From assembly GCA_021234155.1 (NCBI GenBank), contig JAJEKV010000005.1:11218572-11282571 (forward strand): a stretch of 64,000 bases of DNA, read 5' to 3'. Numbering within the stretch: the stretch's first letter is position 1; each line of letters begins with the position of its first letter. Shown one piece after another: positions 22,941-34,230 of this stretch. The notes under the pieces were generated by a model. It ran no database searches, was not told where the DNA came from, and saw only the letters and a list, made by a program, of their open reading frames with translations. The stretch comes from Isoetes taiwanensis (Eukaryota; Streptophyta; Lycopodiopsida; Isoetales; Isoetaceae). Made by a program: the position numbers and the translations under genes.

Positions 22941-24496
22941 TGTGACGCTCCCTGAACATATACGGCGCTCTGGACGTATACATACGGGGACTTCCCCCTC
23001 CCATGGCAATCAGTTCGCCATGAGCAGGGCCCTCCGTCTAACTCGGACCATCTATAGAAAGATGCCTGGGTGAAGGACACAGAGGTGTCATTCGGCCCAC
23101 GCCTTCAATGGGACTCCTATGTCGCGGAAGCGTGAATACAAGTTAGCATACAACATAATCATATCTAAATAACCATCACGAAGGGTGGCACATCCATCCA
23201 ACTGGTGATAACAGAGAAGATGCATCTAATACTAAGGAAACTCCCCAAACCCAAGGTTCTACCCCGGCTCAGACTCCAATGAGGATCGACTGACGGCTAG
23301 GTCTCAGAAGGTCAGCAGACAATCTTGACATGGCGTTGGCTGGCATAGAACATCGGCTAGGGTTGTCCACTCCATCCGCCCCTCCTGTGCACACTTTGCA
23401 GATGAGCTGAATCATGCTATGGCATCATTGTAGCCTTCCGGAGACGCAATCCCAAGGCATCACCCTTCGGCACTACTCCGGGTTACATCTCCCCGGTCCG
23501 ACGAGGCAGGTCAGGGAAGTGTCCCCTCCCAGAGTCGCAGTGATTCCATGGGTGAGCTAGAGAATACGTGCCGCATCAGCGACCCCCGCATCCGTACCCG
23601 ACCTACTCCCCTAAATCTACACAAAGTACAGGATGATCACACCACTGTACCCAGGGAGTGTCAGACCCATACCCGGCCTAGTTCACTGGCTGGCTATTAG
23701 GCCTAGCTCACTGAAGGAGTCCCCGTAGCCTTTTATGCTCAGGCGAGACCCCACCCCACACTTCATCACTACGGCCCCTTATCTGGTGCTTCAATCATGC
23801 CATAGATTCCACAGCTCGGTGGGATCTTGTGCACAGGCCGCAACTAATGGAAATAACACAGGGCTCTATCTAGGAGCATACTACAATACATGGGCTCAGA
23901 GGTCTCTACCCCCCTGTAATCCCCCATCTCCAGAGGTCTAATCAAGCAATGAACTATGAATCCATCCATTCCAAGTAAATACAGAATCAGAGCAGAACCA
24001 GAGATAATAATACTCACCATAACAATCAAGGGTTAGTTCCTACTGGTAATCCATAGAGAACACCAAAAGACACACCTCAGAGACGCGCTAGACTATAGTC
24101 ATGAAGGTAATCTATGGACTAACCGTTAGCTCGGCTGGAACCGTTGTCTTGGGGTGTCTCCATCTCAATCTGGTGATAGCTCCTGGTTGCTGCTGCTGCT
24201 GGGTCGAATTTAGGCCAAAGAGTAACCTAGGGTTTCCCCTTTGATGGCCCAGAACAGTATCCCCCACTTGGCCAATCGAGTTTGGCCAGGTGGCGCCTCC
24301 CTTTGCCCAATAATTAACTAAATAAGCTATTTAGGTTAATTATCCTATTATTTAGGCTCCTATTAATTTAGCATAGCTAAACTATTGTGTTCTAGGTTCC
24401 ACCTCTTAGGTCCATACACCCCATGGTGGCGTATACGTACAGCGTGATGTGTCCTTATATTTATACGTATACCATATAAATGTACGGAACGTCACA
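22941..24496. mobile_element. solo LTR, 1556 bp, perfect 5-bp TSD
   Basis: The block begins TGTGACGCTCC and ends GGAACGTCACA, so the ends are the inverted TGTGACG/CGTCACA with the usual TG...CA of LTRs. It is flanked on both sides by GTGCA (22936-22940 and 24497-24501), a perfect 5-bp target-site duplication of the size made by LTR-retrotransposon integrases. There is no second LTR or internal pol in the window, so this is most likely the product of LTR-LTR recombination. It is noticeably GC-richer than the flanking DNA and becomes AT-rich (TATA-like words near 24458-24480) at its right end. It interrupts the Harbinger element and so is younger than it. Confidence 0.9.
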
Positions 24497-24818
24497 GTGC
24501 ATCAATGTTCTGTGATTTTACTGGATTTAAAAATCGGGCTATCTGTAACCAAGCCTGTATTCCATGACTGTATATATGATGGCTCAACATCTTTGCTCCT
24601 CCCAGATCTATCTATTCTAAACGAGATGCACCCTGGACTACCACAGTCGTCGGATCTGTCAATCCTACGGCCCAGACTATATGTTGGAGCCTCTGGACAC
24701 CTCTCGTTTCGATTATGCTCAATTATGATTGGGGACGCCTATGATTTTAAGATGTCGAATACGAGTTTGCCTAAGGTTTTGATGGTATATCGAGTCTCTA
24801 TACGGTTTTGCTTAAGTT

Positions 24819-24912
24819 TTTTGAATATGAAATACGGGGATTCGAACCTCTACCAAAATAGCTCAATGTCCTAATAAGACTACTTTAACCAATCTAACCA
24901 GTGAGCTAATGT
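24819..24912 (-). mobile_element. tRNA-like / SINE head
   Basis: Read on the minus strand, the segment has an A-box-like TAGCTCACTGGTTAGA (near 24908) and a perfect B box GGTTCGAATCC (24838-24848) in pol III order, about 60 bases apart, followed by a short A run. The region does not fold into a clean tRNA cloverleaf by eye. It is best seen as a tRNA-derived SINE fragment or tRNA pseudogene. Confidence 0.45.
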
Positions 24913-25383
24913 GACTATTTTTTATCTTAAATCTATGTTTTTTTTTATAATAACCCATTGAATTGTTTTAGGGATATGGTCTATGGTTTCAAGAATTATA
25001 TCTATATCAAATCCCCCTGGAACCCCCTGTTATTTTGCTACATATTCTTACACCTGGAACTGGAACTGTTCAGATTTCAGGTTGCGGGTTTAAGGTGGAC
25101 ACCTAGAACTAGCTGTTCAGATTGTCTGACCATGGATATTTAAATTTGTTTATCAATGGTCTTTTTGTGCAGTTGTTTGCCCACCCTTGTGGACCTTTGG
25201 CCTCCTGGACATTTGCCTTCTTTGTTTAGGTACCCATGCTTGTCATCAACATATGCTTATTTTCACCCACATTTTTCGTGCTTCTTTTTTGCTGTATATT
25301 TTTTGCATTTTATCTTATTTTAAGTACCTACATGCCTTAGTAACTAATCTATTGTCTCATGGCCTAAACTTTCATTCTTTTCC

Positions 25384-26636
25384 AGCTCTAGATGAAGTTG
25401 AATTTTCGCAATTGGCATCAAGTACTTTGTTCATGATGCACGAGGCCTGCAATACACCCGGTTTGGGATTTGAATCAGCAAGCTCAGGAATGAGAAGTCT
25501 TTTGTTTGACTCGTCTACAACAGTGCAAGCATTTGTTGCATCATGCTCCAAAATCAATTTGGTGGGTGAAACCAAGGAGCTTGGTGTGGTTCGATAGGTT
25601 TTTGATGGAGGTTTATGACGATGCACGATGAAAAGAAAACTTGAGGATGACACACAAGTCTTTTTTATGGATATGCTCAATGTTGACGCCTTCCATCAAA
25701 AAGCAAGATACTCATTATAGGATGGCCATGCCTGTACCAGTACGTGTAGCAGCTGCGCTCTACAAATTGTTCAAGGGATATGATTATGATGAGGTCTCTG
25801 AGAGATTTGGGATAGGGAAGAGCACCTCTTCTTTGGTGCTCAAGGAAGTTTGTCGTGGTATCAACATCCACTTCAAACGTTGTATTAAATGGCAAACAGG
25901 TGGCAATTTGCAGCGCATGGAAGCCTCATTCAGGGAAGTAAGTGGTCTTCCGAATTGTCATAGTGCCATAGACTGCACCCATGTCGAGATCTTGAAACCT
26001 GTTGGACCTGCTGGTGGTGATTACTTTGATAGAAAACAAAGGCATTCAATTATATTACAAGCTGTGTGTGACACAAATAGAAGGTTTCTTGATGTGTTTA
26101 TTGGGTATCCAGGATCTGTACATGATGCACGTGTTCTTAGAAACTCGGGCTTGGCAGAAAAGGCACAACACCATCAGATTTTGCATGAACCAACTATAGT
26201 TATCAATGGTGCTTATATCTTACGCCCATATTTGGTAGGCAACAAAGGTTATACGCCTTCTCCATGGCTAATGTCACCGTATATTGGAGATGCATCCAAT
26301 CTTAGTGCCATTCAAAACTTGTTCAATGACCGTCATGTGAGAGCAAGGTTAGTTATTGAGCAGTCCTTTGGAGTTCTTAAAAGGGTGTTCAAGAGTTTGA
26401 GAACAACACTTGCAGTGGATATTCATTTCGTGCCAGAGTTGATATACTCATGTTGCTTGTTGCATAACTTACTGTTGGAGTCAAGGGATATAGACTTGGA
26501 AGCAGAGCTTCGAGGACTTGAAGAGGAAGATGAGGAAGAGGAGGAAGAGGAGGAAGACGATGAGGAACCTGAAAATATAGTTTCGGATGTGGTGAGAGCA
26601 TTCGAGACAATCTCTCCCAGTACTTGGTCTTCTTAA
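25384..26636 (+). pseudogene. PIF/Harbinger DDE transposase (ORF2)
   Basis: The main open frame 25641-26636 encodes 331 residues with the Harbinger nuclease signature: the first Asp in AIDCTHVEI, the second in YPGSVHDARVL and the Glu in RARLVIEQSFGVLKR, plus the upstream helix-turn-helix-like ERFGIGKSTSSLVLKEV. The last 50 residues are strongly acidic (runs of E and D). Just upstream the same frame reads WFDRFLMEVYDDAR, then TGA (25628-25630) where family members have Trp, then KENLRMTHKSFLWIC, so one nonsense change separates the N-terminal part. A preceding stretch (25384-25597) is open in another frame. This DDE enzyme would cut and paste the element together with the SANT-like ORF1 protein. 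It is probably inactive unless the TGA is a sequencing error. Confidence 0.88.
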
Positions 26637-26989
26637 GGTAAAATGAGGATGCAACTCAATGTTGAGGAAAATGAGGTAAGGGATAATATTGTATAGAGCT
26701 TACATTAATATTTGAGTTCTTCTTTTCTTTGACATTGTGTTGGTTGGTCTAACAGGTGGTAGCAGATATTTGCAAGGAGGAATATGATGCAAAAACGTGG
26801 ATACGAGTCCAAGGGAAGTGTTTGTTGGTTTATGTACTTTCATTTCATTTCACGCAAGTGCAAAACAGTCCACTTGTACAGTTTAAGAGTGTTTTGTAGA
26901 AAGTCTTTGTTCAATGATGGTGAGATGCTGATTTGATATGGCTGGAACCATCATAGGTATGTGCTGGTTGGCTTAGCTAATGCTTAGTT

Positions 26990-27345
26990 TGGAACATTAT
27001 ACTTTGGTAAAAATATCAAACTTTGGTCTAGAGTTCTCTAATTATCAGTTCTGTGTGAACCCGTTTTTAACCAATAATGTTATATTAAAAAGGTTAATAT
27101 AACGGATCATGTGTGAACCTTTAGATTTAACGGAATTCATTATGTTAAAAATTTAACATAACAGATCATGTGTGAACCATTAGATTTAACGGAATCCGTT
27201 ATGTTAAAAATTTAACATAACGGATTATGTGTGAAGGTACTAGTTAACATAACCAAATGTCTGAACCAACTCTTAAGTTTCTTTTAAATTAAACATAACT
27301 AGCATATTGTTAAATTAAAATTTAAGTTAATTAAACCCCATGGTG
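26990..27345. repeat. subterminal palindromic repeats downstream of transposase
   Basis: A unit of about 60 bases (GATCATGTGTGAACC ... TTTAACGGAAT ... ) is repeated about two and a half times at 27100-27240. Within it lies the inverted repeat ATCCGTTATGTTAAA-AA-TTTAACATAACGGAT (about 27195-27227), which could form a 15-bp stem. Variants are at about 27070-27115 and 27135-27170. Repeats next to the 3' end of a Harbinger transposase are candidates for subterminal transposase-binding sites, but the true element end was not found. Confidence 0.65.
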
Positions 27346-28450
27346 TGACCCCCAAACCCCCACACTTAGGACAAATATGCTCGGCTCTGAAATAGAATCA
27401 TAAACTTACCTTAGTTTTTGCAAACATTCTCAAAATGAAAGAAGCAATTTCCCCATCTTGCACATATGGAGGGTTGTCTTGACCGTACTATGTTCCAACA
27501 TTAAGCCTTGTTGAAATTTACCAATATATCGTTAGCTAGGTTTCTCTAGCTGCTAACTTGAGTGTAGTGCACCTAAAAATAATTAGCTAGGGGTTCAAAA
27601 TATCCTCCACCTAACTTATTTCCTTTTTCAATGACCCAAAGGTAGTTAGCTGAGGTTCAAAATATCTCCGGCCATGTTTATTCGTGCGGGTTTTGACAAA
27701 TATCGTACTCGAGTTGCAAATCTGAGCAAGGACCTAATAGTGTCATATAAACATATAATTTGTAGTTATATAGATGATGAATCGAGCTCCAGAAGCAGAA
27801 CTACGCTGCTTTTTTTTCCAAGATGCCATAGCCAGGAAAGTAAGGTTTCTGGTTGGATCTAACATCCTCACTTTTTGGCACATCTTCAAGAATCATGACT
27901 CCCCTGAAAAAAAAAACTCCCAAAGCATTGATTATAAGTCAAATTGGCACCTAATCAACCTTCACCTATAGCCCAACATATTACAAGAATAACCCAATAT
28001 CAAAATAATAATATTCCCAAAGAACACACACATATATTTTTTGCTTTCCTACACTTGATACCAAACATTTGCTTCTTTCATTGCCAAGTGCCATCATGCA
28101 CTTTGAGATCTAGATATTAGTATGATATCATGTTAGAGAACATGCTAGTCAATATGTATTGTAAATGTTGCCACCCAAATGTTAAACTTGGCTTTGAGTG
28201 CATATGCAAAACATAGACACCTGTGACGTTTGCAACATATATGCCCAAAAATAGCTTCATGCTTTGTGATCAAAGAGAGCTGTCAACAAGAACTCTACCA
28301 TTTAAATGCCATTTTTGGGTTGCCCCTAGGGGGGCAAACCCTCGTTTATGTGGGTTTGTGGGATATACTGAGTATATGCTAGAATATACTCAGTATATGT
28401 TGATGACTGCTAAAAACCCTTTGTTCCCTGTAAATGCACGGTCAGTTGCG
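27346..28450. other. non-coding, nothing recognised
   Basis: AT-rich sequence; short dyads (gggttgcccctaggggggcaaaccc near 28317 and the pair atactgagtatatg/atatactcagtatatg near 28364-28400) are the only structures seen. Confidence 0.4.
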
Positions 28451-28500
28451 TTGTGGATAAGGATCTTCTGGACCGGGTAACTGGCAGCTCTAATATGATG

Positions 28501-28590
28501 AATAAGAACACATCGTCGCAACGGAGTGTTCCAACCTCCGTGGAGTTCGTTGACATTGCTGGATTAGTAAAGGGTGCTAGTCAGGGGAAG
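28501..28590 (+). pseudogene. YchF/OBG-like GTPase exon fragment
   Basis: The stretch encodes QRSVPTSVEFVDIAGLVKGA followed by SQG, matching the G3 region of the Obg-like ATPase family (YchF/OLA1), whose consensus there is P-x-E-x-x-D-I-A-G-L-V-x-G-A. A donor-like sequence follows near 28588. No other exon of the gene (neither the P-loop NVGKST exon nor the following FLSHIREVD part) could be found within several kb. It is most likely an isolated, captured or relict exon rather than a working gene. The upstream LLDRVTGSSNMMNKN does not resemble the family. Confidence 0.7.
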
Positions 28591-28599
28591 TACCATACT

Positions 28600-31500
28600 T
28601 ATCAATTTCCATTTCCTTTTTGTGTTTGTATAAGTCTCCTGTGTTTGTATAAGCATCCATTTTGTCATACCCTTATTTTGCTTTCACAATCTCCATCGAG
28701 GAGCAATCACATTCCAATGCAGTTTCAAATGGAATATCCTTTGTTTTGCTTCAGAAATTTGAAGATTTAAGATTTGTGGTCTGATCTTGGAGCTGTAAGC
28801 AGGATTCTAAATCACTGTTTCAACCCTGTGATAATGCTGGAGCCATAGAATATAATATGCATGTACATACACAGACTATGGTAAGTTGACACTTTTATAG
28901 ACAGCATTCTCGTTAATTGTAGATTTACCAGATGACAAGTTGGATTTACGAGCTTTTTCATTCATTTTTTATTGTTTTTCATTCATAATTTAGCAGATGA
29001 CAAGGGAGGGTTGTGGACAGCCATCTTATGAAAGGCAAGCTGGGTATGTTTTAATACAAATCATTTTTTCAGCAAGCATTTCGTTTCCTTTTATCTTCAA
29101 ACACGCACAACACAGAAGATGTTTACTTGCTTTTTCTGCTTGCAGCAATGGGATGGGACCCTTGATTGGCAAAGTATTTGGTACAATGGTTTGGTGAAGT
29201 GGATATGGTCAACAAGAATTGAAAACGAATATGCTCTAAGCACCAATATTTCGGTACTTTTACACCAGTTTATTTTCATTTTTGCATTTTCATATAACTT
29301 CTGACTTTGAAGAACTAGCTTTAGAATGACGGTTCTAGGTTTTGAACACTGCAGACAATGAACGGCGGTGCTATACTGTAACAGGGTACGATTTCCTGAG
29401 CAGAAGCATGGGATTTGATTTTCTGAGCAGAAGCATGGGAGACCTTATTCTCACAGTATGTCAAAGTACGATTTGAATTTGACAATCGTCCCATTGAGGA
29501 TATGCCCTTTAAATTGGCATCGAGCACTCACATATGATTCAATAACTCATGATGGCTCCAGACATACTTGGTTGTGAAGTGATGGGATAATACCAAGCGT
29601 GAAGTGAAATGGTCAATGTGCCATTTACAAATTTAATCATATGTGAAGTTAATTCTTAGTGTTATAGTTGAAAACTCGAAGGCAGGAAAATGCTGGATCA
29701 ATTCTAACAGTGAGAAATCCTTAGGCATTGGCGCCTTCCTTTTTGCTCAGCACATTATTGCTCATCAAAGTCTTCTAAGTTTTCTGATTTTGTTACCATC
29801 CGCATGTCACATATGACTAGGCAAGAATGATCATCTAACGAGAAATCAACAAAGGCAGATATCCTTGACATGCTCAAGGACGCTAAATTTGGATTGTAGA
29901 AATAATGATGGTGCACCAACATAGTGAACAGAGCTGGAAAGCATGGCAACAAAAGCAAGCATTGATTTTATGCCAAGAAAAGAATGATGTTTGGTTTTTG
30001 AGTAAACCAACAATGGAAAGCTCTTACAGTCTCACCATCAAAACGAGCATGGACCTTACCTTTCCAAAGGTCAGGAGCAACATCAGCATAGTATCAAATA
30101 CAAAATGAAGATTCGGCATTTGGAGACATCCCCTTAAATCAGGTTTTGTTTTTTGCAGTTGGCTTTGGCAACCATTTATAAACTTCTCTTCTAAAATGAC
30201 AGCTATAGATAACATTGTTTGTGATGAAAGTAATGTTTTTGTCACTAAGAATAATGGCGATATGGCACATATGTTGGCAGGTCGCAGGTAATTCTCCTTT
30301 TTTTTCTGTATATTCTTCCTTGCAACATAAAAACAAGTGTTAGGGTGTTTATTCTCATTTCTGTTCTTGAATCTTGTGTAGAATGTTCTCTGTGCACAAA
30401 CAAATTATACGCCTAAATCTAATGATGCTTTGCTCACTGTTTCTTTCTAGACAGGGAATAAGTTGTAGCCAGTCTGCACTTAAGGCATTTGACAAACGAT
30501 TTATGGGTGAACCGAATGAAGTGAAGCCAGGAGGAGGTGAATTCCATAAGAGCTGAATTCCATAAGAGCCCTGTTGCCTTTTTCTGTCAAAAGCATTAGT
30601 CTAGCATTCAATCATCCAAATTTGAGATTGCCCAGAGCAAATTGGCCTCCTTCGTCCTAAATTGACTGTTCCCTTGCTATTTTGACATGATTTAAACATA
30701 CTCAATTGCTTTGTAGGATGTTCCATATACCATCAGCTTCTAAAACCAGGTAAATTGAATCTATCTTTTGTTGATCATTGTTTGTGCCCTCCATAGAGGT
30801 TTATAGACAGTTGGATCCAAATAAGTATAGCATTTGCATGCTATCAAATGCATGGGATTATAATGTAATCAGGCTGATCATCAAATGCTAGGGGTGGCAG
30901 AAACATATCTTATTTGAAGTGTTTTTGGTAAGTAAGTCCCACTGTTATAATCTTTGATTTTACATTTTTAAAGAGAGTGTGACATTTTTTGTGCATGTGG
31001 TGCTACCGAAGTTGTTATCGAGAGAGGCAAAAATGTATTGGCGAAGTTGTGCACTTGGTACTGGTGAAGCTGTGGTGTCTGAAATGAGCTTTATTCAGCA
31101 GGCCAGGTTTTAAAATCACTCCATAATAGATTTCAAAAAACCTTTGTCTCTGGCAAGCTAGAAATTAAGGGAATTTCGTGGTATTATAATGAGGCGTGTT
31201 CAAGAGATTAGGTGCTCTAATTGCGGATATCCTTTCCAACGAAATTTGATGCGTTGTTTGATAACTGATTATAAGCATAGACAACAAATTCAAGATGCCC
31301 TGTTAAAAGGTACAGAGCATTTGGAATCCAAATGATTGTGTTATCTTGGTGTCAATTCGCAGTTTGCAAAGGCTTAGGTTCCAAAAATGGATCTGCTTCT
31401 TACTGTGAATGTAAGAGAGCCATTGGGTTGGACCATTTTGAATTTGATTCTGCTATTTCTCCTTTCTAAATGCCCGCACTGCCTTTTAATTGTGCAACTG

Positions 31501-34230
31501 AGGCACCTACATTCATTGTTTAATATTAAGCTGAAATTTTGAATCGCAAGGCCAGAAAAGAAAACAATTGTAGTGGCGAAGAAAAGCTAGCGAATATGAG
31601 AATCTCAAAGATGCTTTGCCAAATTTATTGACGGCACCTATCCCAATTGTAGACTCAGATTTTCTTTTCCTGGAAAGCATCAGTATCATCTTGCAGCTAC
31701 GAAATGCTAATAGTGGAGCTCCAACAATACAGGTTTGAACCTGTTTTTTCTCAAATCCGACAGTGCGCTCGTGTATTTTGCAAATTTAAATTATGCGAAG
31801 GTTCTACCCAGTTTGCCTTATGCACCTGATATGGAGCTAGCCTTATGCATGCACGGTGGATCAAGTTAGACCAATTGCACCTGATTAAAACCACGTTTTA
31901 GAGACTTGAAGAAAAAGGGGGGAGTTTCACAAGAACCGTTTTAAATCTGCGGTTGGGGCCCAGAATGGAAGTAAAGCTATTGCACAGCGGATTCCTACCA
32001 TTTCCCATACGTAATTTGTTAGTTTTCGAGCTCTTCTGCTCTTTCTTTTTGTTGGATATGGTTTCTAGCATTGATAATTTAACACCTTTAGATACACAAT
32101 CTGGGGCAAATCAGTGCCCTACGCACTGCCTTAATGCGAGGAGACAGACTTTTGATGTGTGCTACTAGATTATCTTGATTCTTGGAATTTGTTTAAGTGT
32201 TGGATACTAATAATTATGTTGCGCATTTGTAACATTATCGGGGAGGAAATTTCCATTTCCTTCGTTTACATGCCCAGATTAAAACGTGTAATATTCTTGT
32301 CTTCTTTCTGGTGTTAAACGGACGGGCAATATTTTCTTGAATTTGTGGTCATTGTTAATGCTAAGTGACATGAATTTTGTCTTCCCTTAATTTTAGATTG
32401 GAAAATGTGCCGAAAAAAGCAATTTCATCTGGATTGGACACGCTTGCTCCATGAGTTTGTCAGGCTCTTACTGTAGGCAAACGTGCTGGTGCCAAGGTGG
32501 GATTTATGTGTGCATGATAATGACCAGTTTTCACTTGGGCCAAGGTAATTGCGTCCCATATCTTTTGAGAAAAACGACCATTGAGATATTGTTGCAAAAG
32601 CTCAGGATCAGAACTGGCAAGCATCGAGGCAAAGGCTTTCAGTTGCATGACCCAATGGGCAAACTATGTAGTGCAATGCTCTTTCCATGTAGTGTAAGGA
32701 AAAACTAGATGGTAAACTTTTTTTTGACCAATTTTATTATATGAGTCAATTCTTTTTGGGTTGCCTGAAGATATTATGTACCATTTTGAGGTTCAGACGG
32801 GGAAACCACTATGCGCGATGTAATGTTGATGGTTGCAAAGCATATAAGAAAGAGGTGCAGCACCACCAAAGCCACTATATATCCAACCCATGCTTACAGA
32901 ACATTGACTTTCTTCTGGCCGAATTTAAGGAGATTAACACTAGCTCAGGATTTAAGAAGAATATAACATCAATTCAAAAGATTATAGCATGCATTCAGGT
33001 CAGAATTTAGAGTTGAGAAGATAAAAAATGGTTTTAGCAAGTCGGTCGGCATTTTCTCCTTCTCAACCTACATCTCCTCCGCATCTATTTGTATTTGTGA
33101 TATCCGACTCTTTAACACGGACTTATGAACATTTTAAACAATTATGAGCAGTTGACTGTTTATGCATCAAGAGGGGCGAAGTTGCTCTTTTGGTTCTTCA
33201 TCTAGCATAGGTTTCTTGAGTATTTTAGATGCGCTCTCTCGAACTTGCTTGCCAATTTAATTGAAAAACCTTTAATTTACAAGTGGGTTCCATTTTATCA
33301 CTCTAAAGTTGATCTTTGGAGCTTTTCATGGAAGTTTTGTGAATGCACATATCCTTAAGGTTTTATAAGGTAAGGCCCCCTTTTTGAACTTTCTGCTTTG
33401 GTGGGTGTTAGATCTTTCTTCTATTGATGGCAAAGCATGTAGTACATTAGTTTTTTTCTCTAAATCTTAGCATATTTTGCTTCTTTCAAGTGTTATTGGA
33501 ACGCGACTGCTAAACGAGCATGCATTCTTTTCCATCCACTATACCAAATGTTCGAGTATAAAGTAGATTGTATAATATGTTAGAAGATAAAAACAACAAA
33601 ATAAAAAAAAAAAACAAGCAAACACACCTTCAGGCCATCAGAGGACAACCCTCTGTGCGTAGCACCTTGTTTACTTAGATTTGTTTGAACATTAACTATC
33701 ATGTAACTATTTCCTTTTAAAGTTTTCTAAAACACATAAAAAACTTCTAAGGTGAATCTCGCATTTTGAGTCCATTTTGAGATCACTATGAGCAACATGA
33801 TTTGAGATCCAGTTGGAGATGTTTTTCACCCCAGTTTCAAATGGACACAAATTTTCCCCTAGTGCATTTAAAAAAGATAAATGTTCGTAGCGGCCAAGCT
33901 GACACAAATTTTCCCCTAGTGCATTTAAAAAAGATAAATGTTCGTAGCGGCCAAGCTGCAAAAAATTTCTTGTAAAACTAAAGGTAAAAGACATGTTATA
34001 TGAGCGAAGTCCAAGTCTACCATAATGTCGATGAATGGCTCTTTGGTATATAAATATGTGAAAAACTCCAGTCACGAACGGTGTTGGACCTACCTCTTTA
34101 TCCATTTTAAAATTAGCCTAACTTTTATGGGACATCTGAACCCAGCCCAAATGCCTGCCAAGCGTTGCAATTTCTACAAATGTAAACTTTTACTATTTTG
34201 AATGGGGTTAGTCCCTGTGCGGACCAGGTG
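28600..34230. other. mostly non-coding; scattered exon-like scraps
   Basis: About 5.6 kb without a convincing gene. Short open stretches bounded by splice-like sites occur on the plus strand near 31000-31110, 31190-31310, 31596-31731 and 32400-32520, and on the minus strand at 32460-32660, but no two could be joined into a recognisable protein. They may be remains of a decayed gene or element. A 27-base duplication (gatttyctgagcagaagcatggga) lies at about 29389-29440. Confidence 0.35.
33844..33957. repeat. 57-bp tandem repeat, two copies
   Basis: The unit cacaaattttcccctagtgc ... gcggccaagctg is present twice head to tail, the copies being identical by eye. It lies inside a 132-codon minus-strand ORF (33707-34105), in which it makes a repeated 19-residue unit (LGRYEHLSFLNALGENLC plus Q). 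That ORF shows no family motif and overlaps the region just 3' of the PAA2/HMA8 gene, so it may be UTR rather than coding. Confidence 0.85.

Noticed and set aside
16043-27345. Outer ends of the duplicated block and the post-transposase region as Harbinger terminal inverted repeats
   Set aside because: They share only AT-rich words (attttaattta) and no 3-bp TWA duplication; the similarity is not better than chance in this composition.
32460-32660. Minus-strand ORF (LKAFASMLASSDPELLQQYL) as a gene
   Set aside because: Protein-like but short, without recognisable family or splice partners; listed only as a scrap in the 28.6-34.2 kb entry.
33707-34105. 132-codon minus-strand ORF as a gene downstream of PAA2/HMA8
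   Set aside because: No family motif; its repeated 19-residue unit comes from a simple 57-bp tandem duplication in likely UTR or intergenic DNA.
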